From Mycobacterium dioxanotrophicus (GTDB lineage: Bacteria; Actinomycetota; Actinomycetes; Mycobacteriales; Mycobacteriaceae): DNA of 64,000 bases. Positions 50,860-59,726 of the stretch are shown here, piece by piece. The first letter of the stretch is position 1. Every line of letters starts with the position of its first letter. The notes beneath the pieces are model-generated. The model worked only from the letters and a program-made list of their open reading frames with translations, made no database searches and was not told where the DNA came from. The stretch covers positions 4,154,001 through 4,218,000 of the forward strand of contig NZ_CP020809.1 of the NCBI RefSeq assembly GCF_002157835.1, given 5' to 3'. The position numbers and the translations under genes are program-made.

Positions 50860-52263
50860 ATGGAACCCGAAGATCCTGATCTCTCGTTCGCCGATCTTGG
50901 CTTGAGCAAAACCTTCGGTGACCTATCGGCGGGCTACCACGACACAGCGACGCAGTTGAACACTGGCATCGCGGCCATGTCAGCCGAGGTTTCCGGCACA
51001 ACCCCGACCGCGAAACTTGACGGGTTGCGCAGTTCCCAAGCTGAGGTGCAACGTCTCGGTGACGTCCTCGGTGTCATGGCCAAGGCGGCCGCGGCGATGG
51101 AGGCTGCCGCCAAGGCATGGCGTGACGGCGTCGAAACCGGCCACTACGACAAGACGTGGCTCACTTGGCTGCGTGCGCAGCTTGATTCGAAGCGCACAGC
51201 GATGGCTGACGCCGAGACTGAGCTTCAGAACGCTCAGAGCTCCGAAGACTCGGAACGTATCACCAAAGCCCGCACCGCCGTGTCGAACGCAACGAGCGAT
51301 TTCATTGCGGCGCAACGGGATTACGACGACGCGAAGGCCGCCCGCAAGACTGCCGACGAAACACTCGATGCCGCCGTCGCCGAAGCAACAGAGCAGCTCA
51401 ACGGTGGGGTGGCCGCGGTCGGTGGGGCAGGCCACGACAAGCGCATGTCCGGGGAAGGCAACTTCAGCAACACCCCCGATAATCCGGGCACCACTTCATC
51501 CCGCCCCGCCGGCTCCCCCGCGGGTTCCCCCGGCAACGCGGCCCCGAGTTCAGCCAAAGCGGCTGGTGCCGCTGCGCCCGGCAGCGGCACATCGCCCGAC
51601 ACTCGGTCGTCGAGTTCCGGTGGCGTGGACCCGGTCGCGGTTCTTAACGCATTGCGCCAGCAGCCTGCCGCGGGACAGCAGCAACAGCCTGCCGGGACCG
51701 GTCAACAGCCCGTAGCGACTGCACAGCCGGTGTCGTCCACCCAGCCGGGGAAGAACGACAAATCCGATGCAATCACAAACTCTGACCTCGACAACGCATT
51801 CGGAACACCTCCAGGTCTGGCTGCCCTGGCGACCACGCCAACTCCGCCGTCTCGGGTTTCGGTACCGTCACCGGCTAGCGGGCACGCAGCCGGGCCGGCC
51901 GAAGTGTCCGGTGGCCCCACCGGGAACTCGGTACAGGGGATGAAGACCGAAACGAACGTGACTGGCCGGCCCGAAGGCGCGACGGCGCAGACGCGTCTCA
52001 GTGCCAGCGACGCCACCAATGCGACGGGCAAGTTGGGAACCCCCACTGCCGCCGCGCCTCACGGCCCCGGTGGGATACCGATCGCGCCTGGTATAGGCGG
52101 TGTGCCGCAGGGCGGCGGCAGCACGAAACAGGCTGACCCGGTTCGGGTTCGGCAGGTCGGCCCTGACGTCGCGGAAGTTTGGGGTGAACAAACCATCGCC
52201 GAGTCGGTCCGTGGCGGAACGATAGCGAAAAAGGACCCGCTGGATCCAGGAAACGTGGCGTAA
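50860..52263 (+). CDS. ESX-associated substrate-like protein
   Basis: 467 aa. The first ~190 residues are helical and coiled-coil-like (AQLDSKRTAMADAETELQNAQSSEDSERITKAR) and begin with an ESX-size helical hairpin. From about 195 to 440 the protein is Pro/Gly/Ala/Ser/Gln-rich and low-complexity, with a short conserved-looking end (VRQVGPDVAEVWGEQTIAESVR). The helical head plus disordered tail recalls EspB-like ESX substrates, but no definite family match is claimed. First gene of the ESX accessory cluster. Confidence 0.55.
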   Translation: MEPEDPDLSFADLGLSKTFGDLSAGYHDTATQLNTGIAAMSAEVSGTTPTAKLDGLRSSQAEVQRLGDVLGVMAKAAAAMEAAAKAWRDGVETGHYDKTWLTWLRAQLDSKRTAMADAETELQNAQSSEDSERITKARTAVSNATSDFIAAQRDYDDAKAARKTADETLDAAVAEATEQLNGGVAAVGGAGHDKRMSGEGNFSNTPDNPGTTSSRPAGSPAGSPGNAAPSSAKAAGAAAPGSGTSPDTRSSSSGGVDPVAVLNALRQQPAAGQQQQPAGTGQQPVATAQPVSSTQPGKNDKSDAITNSDLDNAFGTPPGLAALATTPTPPSRVSVPSPASGHAAGPAEVSGGPTGNSVQGMKTETNVTGRPEGATAQTRLSASDATNATGKLGTPTAAAPHGPGGIPIAPGIGGVPQGGGSTKQADPVRVRQVGPDVAEVWGEQTIAESVRGGTIAKKDPLDPGNVA

Positions 52264-52345
52264 CACCTGGAAGCTGCGTTCATCTGGCCGATGCGGAAGT
52301 GAAAAGGGCTCGACGCGCCCCCACGCTGCAGGCACAATTCAGGTC

Positions 52346-52783
52346 ATGCAGCTCACCAGGCTGACGATGTACACCCCGGCATCGATCATCGCGCACGTCT
52401 CCGCCGGGTACGCCGCCATGTTCGGCGTCGAACCTGAGCTTGGCTCCGACGAGAGCGGTGCGTACACGACCGTCACATCCGCAGAAGGCCTCACGCTCGA
52501 ACTACGCCCGGTGCAGCCCGGCGACGGCCGCATGTCCACTGTCACCCGCTTGGAGTTCCGCGGCACTGATGCCCATGAGGCCGCCGACCGCCTACACGAT
52601 GAGACCCACGGCGTACAGCATCACTTGTTCGGCGGCCGGTGGGAGACGCTGGCGGGCACCACGATCCGCATGATCGCAGACGGAGACGAGCCCGACAATG
52701 CGGAGAAGGCCCGCATCAGCGCCGCGATCCAGCGCGGTGAGTTGGAGGCCGAGATCGCGCGCATGCATTCCCGGCAGACGTGA
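52346..52783 (+). CDS. Hypothetical protein
   Basis: 145 aa, ATG start. N-terminal STAND-like repeats are absent; it reads as a soluble alpha/beta protein (LTLELRPVQPGDGRMSTVTRLEFRGTDAHEAADRLHDETHGVQHHLFGG). Unknown function; between two ESX-related blocks. Confidence 0.5.
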   Translation: MQLTRLTMYTPASIIAHVSAGYAAMFGVEPELGSDESGAYTTVTSAEGLTLELRPVQPGDGRMSTVTRLEFRGTDAHEAADRLHDETHGVQHHLFGGRWETLAGTTIRMIADGDEPDNAEKARISAAIQRGELEAEIARMHSRQT

Positions 52784-52812
52784 CGCGTGTGGAGCCCACA
52801 CCCGCGGCCTAA

Positions 52813-52962
52813 TCACCTGGCCGGTTCGACGCTGACGGCGTCGTGCTCGATCCGGTCGGCGGCGTAGCTCGTGTGAGTGTCGGCGATGCGGGCTCCGATC
52901 GCATCGTCCGCGTCGTCGGTTTCGAATTCCACCTTCTCGCCGGTGATTCGGTTCTGCACCAT
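52813..52962 (-). CDS. Small acidic hypothetical protein
   Basis: 49 aa, ATG start: MVQNRITGEKVEFETDDADDAIGARIA. Strong third-position GC and acidic composition support coding. Weak ribosome site. Confidence 0.42.
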   Translation of the reverse strand: MVQNRITGEKVEFETDDADDAIGARIADTHTSYAADRIEHDAVSVEPAR

Positions 52963-52989
52963 GCACTACCTGGTGGGATCTTCTCTGGC

Positions 52990-53199
52990 TCAGTCGACTT
53001 CGGTGAACGGGCCGACGAGGCGACTGAAGCTCTCCATGGACTTCTGGCCTCGCCATCCGTCCCGGTCGGCCTCGCCTTTCGACTCGTCGAGCCACATGGC
53101 GCGGCTTTCGTCCCAGGACCATGTGCCGCCGCAGCGGGCGCGCCAGGCTCGGTCGCGGTGAACTGGTAACAGAACCGGGACGGTGCACGGGGTGTCCAA
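52990..53199 (-). CDS. Small hypothetical protein with TTG start
   Basis: 69 aa. The TTG at 53199 follows AGGAGG at ideal spacing (6 nt), which decides the start; an ATG in another frame overlapping this ribosome site gives an arginine-rich shadow. CGGTWSWDESRAMWLDESKGEADRDGW is Trp/Asp/Glu-rich. Unknown function. Confidence 0.48.
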   Translation of the reverse strand: MDTPCTVPVLLPVHRDRAWRARCGGTWSWDESRAMWLDESKGEADRDGWRGQKSMESFSRLVGPFTEVD

Positions 53200-53444
53200 G
53201 GGAGTCCTCCTGGTCCATCGGGTCTCGTGGAATGTACGGTAGGCGGCCGAGCCGCACCCCGTCACCAGCGGCGCGGGCCTCCGTAGCCCGTTCCTGAGGC
53301 TGTCGCCTGGTGGGGCCAGTCCGCGCCGCGGCGATCCTTCGGTTCCCGATCGCCTTACACTGCGGATGCCGATTGAGGTGCCATGTCGTTTGCTACGACA
53401 CACTGATGGTATCCGCGACGGCATCGAACGAGAGGCGGCGCGCA

Positions 53445-53786
53445 ATGGGCGGCAATGAAGGCTCGATCGCAGTCGACAAGGCTGCATTGGATCGGGACAT
53501 AGCGGAGATCAAGCGGATCGCAGCTGAGCTGCGCGGGTTCGTCAAGACGTTCGACGCCGTTGGGGCAGCGGCGGAATCTGATGCCAAGACGTTCACCGCC
53601 GATGGTGCGGTCTCCCCCGTCTACACACCCGTGGTCGCTTCGCTGAAGGCGTGGGCGGCCGCGTTGAAGGACGCGATCACCGCCACCTGCGACAGCGCCG
53701 AGAACTGCGCCGACACCGCCAAGGCGAAGGGCTACGCCATGGTCGGCATCGACCTGAAGGCCGCTGACGACGTCCGCAAGGCCTGA
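53445..53786 (+). CDS. ESX/WXG100-size helical protein
   Basis: 113 aa from MGGNEGSIAV, with GAGAGG upstream (an in-frame ATG 13 codons earlier is possible). Two amphipathic helices around a central DGAVSPVYTPVV turn; no strict WXG. Size, helix content and position at the head of a five-gene series ending in an NlpC/P60 protein suggest a type VII substrate or chaperone partner. Confidence 0.58.
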   Translation: MGGNEGSIAVDKAALDRDIAEIKRIAAELRGFVKTFDAVGAAAESDAKTFTADGAVSPVYTPVVASLKAWAAALKDAITATCDSAENCADTAKAKGYAMVGIDLKAADDVRKA

Positions 53787-53815
53787 CTGGGCACCGGGGA
53801 CTGAGGAGGACAGGG

Positions 53816-54412
53816 ATGAGCGAGGATGGCGCGGACAATGTCGCTATCGGCGACAAGTTCGGCGATGCGTGGCAGAAACTCGACACCGTCGCAAAAGCGT
53901 TGGCCAGTGTGGCAACCGAAACCGAGACGGCCGCGACAACCGTGGCGTCGAAAAGCAGCAGCAGCAGCCCGGCTGCGGGCGCGGTTCCCGGTACGTCAGC
54001 CCCCTTGGTGCCGTTGGCCTCCGCGTTCAACGACACAATGGCCAACCTAAAGACACGAGCGAAATCCAAGGAATCTTCGGTGCGTTCGGATGTGACCGGG
54101 CTGCAGACTTGGGCCAAGACGACGCACAACATCGATGTCACCGCGGCTGCCGCAGTTCCCGGCGCCGGCGGCTCCGAACCCACCCCGAAGGCCGGTACCG
54201 CTGATTCCCCGGCCACGGGCACTCCCAACAGTGCACCGCTGCTTCCGGTGACACCACCTCCATCTCCGCCCGGCACGGTGCCGGCGGCCCCGGGATCCTC
54301 GATCTTCGCTGGACCTTACGGCGACTCCTCGGCCCCGGCCCCGGCAACGACGCCGAAGCCGAATCCGCTGACACCCGATCCGTCGATACCGCCCGCGTTC
54401 TCGATGAAGTAG
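53816..54412 (+). CDS. ESX-cluster protein with proline-rich tail
   Basis: 198 aa, ATG preceded by GAGGAGGACAGGG. Residues 1-110 helical, 115-198 Pro/Ala/Thr-rich disordered tail ending in AFSMK. Looks like a secreted or surface-exposed ESX substrate. Not assigned to a named family. Confidence 0.52.
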   Translation: MSEDGADNVAIGDKFGDAWQKLDTVAKALASVATETETAATTVASKSSSSSPAAGAVPGTSAPLVPLASAFNDTMANLKTRAKSKESSVRSDVTGLQTWAKTTHNIDVTAAAAVPGAGGSEPTPKAGTADSPATGTPNSAPLLPVTPPPSPPGTVPAAPGSSIFAGPYGDSSAPAPATTPKPNPLTPDPSIPPAFSMK

Positions 54413-54451
54413 ACCCGAAACGACTTCGAGACGGCTCTGAAAGGACAAACT

Positions 54452-54790
54452 GTGGCAAACGAAGTCACTATCAGCTCGCCCGAACAGTTCCAGGCGACCC
54501 TGAACACGCTCACAACGCTGCGCGGTCAGCTCGACTCGGCGCTGAAGGCCTCCGACGCGGTGACCGAGGCAGCCGAGGCAGCCGCCAAGCCCGGCACCGG
54601 CGCTTCGGACGAAATCGCCCCGGCACTTGAGCCTTTCACCTCATCGCTGCACACAGACATCACCAAGGTAAATGAGTTGGTAAACGCCGGTGGCGGCTCT
54701 ATCGGGTCGGTGACCTCAGACCTGGCGGCGCTTCTGCGGGGAATCACGGGCACCGACGCGACAGCGGCCGAGACAGCGAGGGCGGTCTGA
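54452..54790 (+). CDS. ESX/WXG100-size helical protein
   Basis: 112 aa, GTG start after GAAAGGAC. Entirely helical, Ala/Thr-rich, with no signal peptide (LNTLTTLRGQLDSALKASDAVTEAAEAAAK). The stop is two bases before the next ATG, so it is coupled to the NlpC/P60 gene. Probable secretion partner. Confidence 0.58.
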   Translation: MANEVTISSPEQFQATLNTLTTLRGQLDSALKASDAVTEAAEAAAKPGTGASDEIAPALEPFTSSLHTDITKVNELVNAGGGSIGSVTSDLAALLRGITGTDATAAETARAV

Positions 54791-54791
54791 C

Positions 54792-55730
54792 ATGGCAGGG
54801 GAAATCAGCAGCAACGAGCTGGTCATCACCGAGCCCGGCAAGATCGCGCAGGATCTGCCGGCCAGCTCCGGCGGTACCGCCGGCAGCCCCGGCGTACATC
54901 CCGGACTAACAGCTGCGGTCGACGACACCACCAAAGACGGTGAGCGAGCGCGCGACAAGGTCAAGGAGGGCTCGGACAAGACCAGCAAGTTTGGCGAGGG
55001 CGTCAAAAGCATCGACAAGAAGGGCGGCGACGGTGTCAATGCGATCCCCGCTGCCTTGCTCAGCGCGTTCGGTGCCGGAGCGAGTTCGCTGCTCGGCGGT
55101 GCCGGCAACCTTGGTTCGGGGATGCAGATGCCGCAGGTGCCGTCTTCCAGTCCCGGTGGATCGATCAATTCGCCCCTGTCCAGTCCGAACGGTGCGCAGG
55201 CACTGTCCAAATTGCTCGGTGGCGACGGCTCGATGGGCACGGGTTCTCTCACCGCCAAGGGCAAGGTCGGCGCGGGCGGGCCGACTTCACCTGGCTCCAC
55301 CGAGTACCAGCAGCGGATCATCGAGCTAGCTAAACAGGTTGTCGCTGAAGGAATTCCGTACGCATGGGGTGGAGGTAGCATCGACGGGCCCAGCCAGGGC
55401 ATCAGCGACGGCGGAGCGGCCGACGCCGCGGGCGACTACGACAAGATCGGGTTCGATTGCTCGGCGCTTGCCCGTTACCTCGTATACCAGGCATCCGGAG
55501 TGGAGATTCCCCGCGTGTCCGGCGAGCAGTATGCGGCTGGGCAGCTCGTGAGTGCCGCCGACGCGCGTCCCGGTGATCTCGCCTTCGATGACAACCCAGA
55601 TCACCACGTCATGGTTTATGTCGGTGACGGCCAGGTTGTCGAAGCCCAACAGTCTGGGACCAATGTCATGTTCAGCGACGCCGCAAGCCGCGGGGCTACT
55701 CAATTCGTGCGCGTGGTCAGCGACTCGTAG
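54792..55730 (+). CDS. NlpC/P60 cell-wall hydrolase, ESX-linked
   Basis: 312 aa. N-terminal ~170 residues are low-complexity and Gly/Ser-rich after a short helical segment; no classical signal peptide. The C-terminal NlpC/P60 domain has the catalytic cysteine C223 in DKIGFDCSALARY and histidine H270 or H271 in NPDHHVMVYVGDG. These enzymes cut peptidoglycan stem peptides. Without a Sec signal and encoded among ESX proteins, it is probably exported by type VII secretion and may open the wall for secretion or conjugation. Confidence 0.78.
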   Translation: MAGEISSNELVITEPGKIAQDLPASSGGTAGSPGVHPGLTAAVDDTTKDGERARDKVKEGSDKTSKFGEGVKSIDKKGGDGVNAIPAALLSAFGAGASSLLGGAGNLGSGMQMPQVPSSSPGGSINSPLSSPNGAQALSKLLGGDGSMGTGSLTAKGKVGAGGPTSPGSTEYQQRIIELAKQVVAEGIPYAWGGGSIDGPSQGISDGGAADAAGDYDKIGFDCSALARYLVYQASGVEIPRVSGEQYAAGQLVSAADARPGDLAFDDNPDHHVMVYVGDGQVVEAQQSGTNVMFSDAASRGATQFVRVVSDS

Positions 55731-55834
55731 GCCGCGCCGGGCCCGCCGCCGGTGGACCCCAGCCCCCAATATGGCAACACGACACGCACCCCATCTCCGG
55801 CGGTGCGGCCTGACAGAGAGGACGGAACCGCTCC

Positions 55835-57925
55835 GTGTCCCCCACTGACATTCCCCCCGTCCCCACCCCGCACTCCGCCGAGATCATCGGTACCAACTTC
55901 CCGACCACGTCGGAGACGCAGACGGTGGCTTCGGCGTTGCAGTTGTTCGAGCAATCCGCCGCATCGGTTGGCACGGGCAACACCGCTGAGGTGATGTACG
56001 CGCTGATCGAAGCCAACGCCACCGGTAACACTCCTGATCAGCTGCTCTCCGGGTTCACTGAGGACCAGCGGGCGGCGTTTGACCGGGCACTGGCGCAGCT
56101 GAATATGGGTAACGGTGCCAGTGTGATGGCACAGGACATCCTTAACACCAAGATCCAACTCAACGGTGTGGCCACGACTTTCGAGACGGCCGTGGAGGAG
56201 TTGATCGCGTCCTACGCCGGGTCGGGCGGTCCCAACTCGCCCAAGAACCAGGCCGAGTTCACGCAGAAATACAACGAGTTGCTGCAGGCGGCCAAGGACC
56301 AGGCCGACCAGATCGGTGGCAACCACAACAGCACCCAGGAGGAGTTGGTCAGCGGCGTACAGAAGGGAGCTACACCCACCATTCCTTCGACGATGGCTCC
56401 GATGCCTGAGAACGGCCAGATGGTGCCCGGAATGCCCGATGGCGCTCTGGCGTCGCTGCTGCAGAACGTCGGCGGCCAGGTGTCGAAGGTGGGATCCGGG
56501 ATGCCTAACCTGGGTCAGCAGGCCCAACCGCTCGTCCAGGCCGGGCAGTCGGTGATCCAGGATCTGATGAAGAAGCTGCCCGGCAACAACGGCGTGCCGA
56601 TCAGCGACGACGCACTGTCACGGCTCACCAAAGCCTCAGGGCTTGCCGATAGCAGCAACCCGCTATCGGGACCGCGCGCAGACAAGACCGGAAGTTCCGA
56701 GAACAACAGCACCGCGGGATCTCCACTCGGCCGCCCACTCAGCGGGTCACGTGACGGGGAGAACGCGCGCTACACCCCCACAGGAACCTCCCCCAAAGAG
56801 GAGGAAAGTCCAGTCGAGGTGCCCGCAGGGGAAACTCGGGCCGATACGCCATCGGAACCGGCAACCACTGCGGCACCGCCACCGGCAGCACCAACCACGA
56901 CTCTGTCCTCGGGCGAGGCAGTCAGCGGCAACAGCTCGTTGTCGACGCCAACGACCCATGTCTCCTCGGGTGACGCGGGCGCAGGTACCAACACGCTGAG
57001 TCCGGGCACAGGTGCGCCCGGGTCATCGGTGTCCCCGGGCGTGCCGATGGCACCCGCGATGGGTCCGATGATGGGGCCAATGGGTGGCGGACTGGGCGGC
57101 CTGGGGGCTACTGGCGGCGCAGCCGGTGTACGTCCTACCAGTGGTCCCGCGATCAAGCCCGGGAAGGATTCCGATTCCGTCGCGTATGTGCCAAAGGAAC
57201 GTGAAACCCCTAGGGAACTTTTCGATTTCGGAGCGGATCTCAAAGGCCTTGACCATGCCACGGACATGGACCTGGTCGCAGCGTCTATCGTCGCGGGAAT
57301 CTACCGGGCGCACCGCCGAGAGGGCCGAGTCATCCAGGTGGCTGTGGGGGTGAACAGCTCCGAGGCAGTGTTCGTCACCGGTGACGGTCTCGGATTTCTG
57401 GCGCCGGGTATGCGGGCCGCACCACACCTGATTCCGTTGATTACCAAGGTCTCCGATGGATTCGCCGCCCGGTGGCTGGGGTGTGACCAGCCGTGGCGGC
57501 CATTGCTGGAGGCGGTGGCGGTCGGTGTCGTCGGCCCGTTCGACGCAGTGGTGGCCACCGACCCCGAAGCTGCCCGCAGCGGGGTGTTGGTGCTCTCGGA
57601 GCAGGAGATCGACGCGGTGAACATCGCCGCCGGCTCCAAAGACCGTTGGGGTTTCGATGCGATCGACCCTGAAGACATCGACGACACCCTGACCTATCTG
57701 TCCACGGTGTGGGGTCGCCCCGTGCAGGCAGCGGCGGATCTGGAACGTCTGGTCAGTCAAGCCCGATGGACCGGCGGTGCGGGGCCGGGCCGGTATCCCC
57801 GGATGTGGGCCCGCTACCTGCTGTCGGCGGCGCTGGCCGACCGCACCGCCGGAGACATCGACGATGCCCGTTACGCGCTGCGCTGCGCGCTGCGGGTCCC
57901 TGAGCCTTTCGGAGGTGGGCAGTGA
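55835..57925 (+). CDS. EspK-like ESX-associated protein
   Basis: 696 aa, GTG start. Architecture: helical N-terminus (about 1-190), Pro/Gly/Ser/Thr-rich disordered middle (about 190-440), then a conserved globular end of about 250 residues beginning RELFDFGADLKGLDHATDMDLVAASIVAGIYRAHRREG and containing AVFVTGDGLGFLAPGMRAAPHLIPLI and WLGCDQPWRPLLEAV. This resembles EspK and related DUF5631/DUF5632-type mycobacterial ESX proteins in layout. Likely helps target substrates to an ESX machine. The stop overlaps the next gene (GTGA). Confidence 0.6.
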   Translation: MSPTDIPPVPTPHSAEIIGTNFPTTSETQTVASALQLFEQSAASVGTGNTAEVMYALIEANATGNTPDQLLSGFTEDQRAAFDRALAQLNMGNGASVMAQDILNTKIQLNGVATTFETAVEELIASYAGSGGPNSPKNQAEFTQKYNELLQAAKDQADQIGGNHNSTQEELVSGVQKGATPTIPSTMAPMPENGQMVPGMPDGALASLLQNVGGQVSKVGSGMPNLGQQAQPLVQAGQSVIQDLMKKLPGNNGVPISDDALSRLTKASGLADSSNPLSGPRADKTGSSENNSTAGSPLGRPLSGSRDGENARYTPTGTSPKEEESPVEVPAGETRADTPSEPATTAAPPPAAPTTTLSSGEAVSGNSSLSTPTTHVSSGDAGAGTNTLSPGTGAPGSSVSPGVPMAPAMGPMMGPMGGGLGGLGATGGAAGVRPTSGPAIKPGKDSDSVAYVPKERETPRELFDFGADLKGLDHATDMDLVAASIVAGIYRAHRREGRVIQVAVGVNSSEAVFVTGDGLGFLAPGMRAAPHLIPLITKVSDGFAARWLGCDQPWRPLLEAVAVGVVGPFDAVVATDPEAARSGVLVLSEQEIDAVNIAAGSKDRWGFDAIDPEDIDDTLTYLSTVWGRPVQAAADLERLVSQARWTGGAGPGRYPRMWARYLLSAALADRTAGDIDDARYALRCALRVPEPFGGGQ

Positions 57926-58104
57926 CGCAGGTTGAGCCGTTGATTGTCGGCGGGATACCGCTGGTGCGGCTGTCGGGCACGGTGACTGAACGAAGTGGCG
58001 CCGAACTCGCGTCCAAGGTGATGGGCGCGATCTTCTACTCGAGCCACGAGGTGCGTCCGTTGTCCCTGCAGCAGCCCCGGTTGGCCGACAAAACACCCCC
58101 GTGA
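57922..58104 (+). CDS. Small protein, possibly a truncated gene
   Basis: 60 aa, GTG coupled to the EspK-like stop. The first half looks folded (VEPLIVGGIPLVRLSGTVTERSGAELASKVMGAIF), then it ends abruptly; it may be the N-terminal remnant of a longer protein. Confidence 0.45.
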   Translation: MTQVEPLIVGGIPLVRLSGTVTERSGAELASKVMGAIFYSSHEVRPLSLQQPRLADKTPP

Positions 58105-58164
58105 CGCCATGCGTCGCCACGCGGCCAGGTACGCAGTTGGGCTACCGATTTGCCAGGCGCACTG

Positions 58165-58174
58165 GAGGACATGA
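58165..58174 (+). repeat. Intergenic motif variant (A)GGACATGACA, copy 10
   Basis: One substitution (CGTGACA to CATGACA). Points right toward the PE-like gene about 130 bp downstream. Confidence 0.5.
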
Positions 58175-58304
58175 CATTTCGACAGTGCCCGCGACACGGC
58201 ACATCGACCGTCGCTGGAGTGAAGACGTGGAATGATTTCAGCTAGAGCAAACTCGGCCAGCTCCCGTCCAGGGCCGATGATCGCGAACGTGAGGAGAGAA
58301 AACG

Positions 58305-58610
58305 ATGACCATTGGAGTAAGCAGCTTCGCCGACGTTGTCGGCCAGGTGTCCGGACTGATCACCGAGACGACCGGATTCACGGCGGCAGCTGGGACCGCG
58401 ACCGCCGCCGCTGCGGCGGTCACCCCGCCCGGAAACGACGCCGACTCGGCAATGGCGGTCACTCAGCAGGCCGTGACGACCGCCGATTTCATCGCGATGC
58501 TCGGGTTGGGCATCGAGCAGCTTGGTGAGCGTGCCGCCGAGACCGCTAGTGTCAACGGCACTTTCGAGGCACTCAACGCCGCCGGTGGACTCGCGGCTAT
58601 GGCTGTTTGA
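58305..58610 (+). CDS. PE-family-like protein
   Basis: 101 aa, ATG preceded by GAGGAGAGAAAACG. Almost purely helical and Ala-rich, no signal peptide, same length as a PE domain. The PPE gene 1.1 kb downstream would supply the partner. A canonical N-terminal PE motif is not obvious, so the call rests on size, composition and pairing. Followed by two strong hairpins. Confidence 0.58.
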   Translation: MTIGVSSFADVVGQVSGLITETTGFTAAAGTATAAAAAVTPPGNDADSAMAVTQQAVTTADFIAMLGLGIEQLGERAAETASVNGTFEALNAAGGLAAMAV

Positions 58611-58615
58611 TCTGA

Positions 58616-58649
58616 CCCGTCTCCGGAAATCCCCCTCGCCGGAGACGGG
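58616..58649 (+). terminator. Strong hairpin after the PE-like gene
   Basis: Perfect 11-bp stem CCCGTCTCCGG/CCGGAGACGGG, 12-nt loop, starting 6 bp past the stop codon. Confidence 0.72.
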
Positions 58650-58655
58650 CCGGCT

Positions 58656-58702
58656 CGATGCCGCTGGTTTCATTGCCTCCCCGGCAAGAACCAGCGGCAT
58701 CG
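58656..58702 (+). terminator. Second strong hairpin
   Basis: Perfect 14-bp stem CGATGCCGCTGGTT/AACCAGCGGCATCG with a 19-nt loop, only 6 bp after the first. Two such stems in tandem would strongly separate PE-like from downstream expression, or protect an RNA end. Confidence 0.62.
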
Positions 58703-58816
58703 CTAGTTTTCGGAGGCGGTTCCGGACGCGCCGCGGGACATAGTGCACAGCCGCCCCTGGTTACGGTGCTCGCACGGTGGCCGCTGCAGGGGCAGTCGCC
58801 GGCGGAAGGAGCCGAA

Positions 58817-59587
58817 GTGCGTGAGATGTGGGAACTGCCACGGCCAAGTGCGGGCAGCCGTGCGACCCGCGTCGTGTTGACGCTGGCGCTGGTGTGGGCA
58901 ACGGTGGCGGTCCCACTGACCGTCTGGCTGGCTTTGCGTACCCCGCCACCAGAACCGGTGCCAGCCACCCGAACCCCGTCGGTGCTCGAAGCCGCAGCGT
59001 TGCGCTACGCCGGCCAGACCCTGTCGACGGGGCCGGTGACACTGGCCTCGACGGTGACGACGGCGACCGCGCGGCTGGAGGTTCAAGAAACCGCCGATCC
59101 CTCACACGCCGTCTCCTACGGAAAAGTGCGCTCAGGTACGCAGACCGCCGAGCTGTTGGTGATCGGCACCCGTGTGCTGCTGCGAGGTGATTCGGCGTTT
59201 TGGTCCAGTGTCGGTGTCCCCACCGCAGAGCCCGGGTGGATCGAAGTCGGTGACCGTCTCGGACGCATCCCGTTCCCACTGTCCGAGGCCATCACGGCAC
59301 TGGGCGCAGACAAGGTGGAGGTGAACACCCCTGCGGCCGGGTCGGACACGATGACGGCGCGTATCGGCAACTTGGTCGCCGACTTCAACGCGGCGGGGGT
59401 ATCAGCGTTGACTGTCAGAGGACGCAGTGCGGCGGTGACGCGTGCCCCCGCCGACGCACCTGCCCGCGTGTCGGCAGTGGCGGGCTCCGATCCGGCCGCG
59501 GCGAAATTGGTCGGCGCTTCCGGATCACTGACGGTTTCGGCGCCGCCCGCGCCGGAGCCCCCACCAGTTCCGGCCCCGGGTTCCTGA
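58817..59587 (+). CDS. Membrane-anchored protein in the PE/PPE locus
   Basis: 256 aa from a GTG with GAAGGAG upstream. One N-terminal membrane segment (VVLTLALVWATVAVPLTVWLAL, about 18-39) with the rest outside: a beta-rich domain (ARLEVQETADPSHAVSYGKV, TAELLVIGTRVLLRGDSAFWSSVGVP, then PGWIEVGDRLGRIPFPLSEAI) and a Pro-rich tail. The pattern resembles LppX/LprG-like or mycobacterial surface proteins only loosely. Between the PE-like and PPE genes. Confidence 0.58.
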   Translation: MREMWELPRPSAGSRATRVVLTLALVWATVAVPLTVWLALRTPPPEPVPATRTPSVLEAAALRYAGQTLSTGPVTLASTVTTATARLEVQETADPSHAVSYGKVRSGTQTAELLVIGTRVLLRGDSAFWSSVGVPTAEPGWIEVGDRLGRIPFPLSEAITALGADKVEVNTPAAGSDTMTARIGNLVADFNAAGVSALTVRGRSAAVTRAPADAPARVSAVAGSDPAAAKLVGASGSLTVSAPPAPEPPPVPAPGS

Positions 59588-59627
59588 CCACCGGCCGCTG
59601 GTCTTTCGAAAACCGCTGTCAGCGAGG

Positions 59628-59637
59628 GGACATGACA
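59628..59637 (+). repeat. Intergenic motif variant (G)GGACATGACA, copy 11
   Basis: Same CATGACA variant as copy 10. Points right toward the PPE gene 90 bp downstream. Confidence 0.5.
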
Positions 59638-59726
59638 GCCTCAGCGGTCCGTGTCCGCGTTGTCGGGCACAGTTTCCCGGTGGCACCCTGGCCAGCACAC
59701 CCCGACTGCATGAGAGGCAGACGCAA

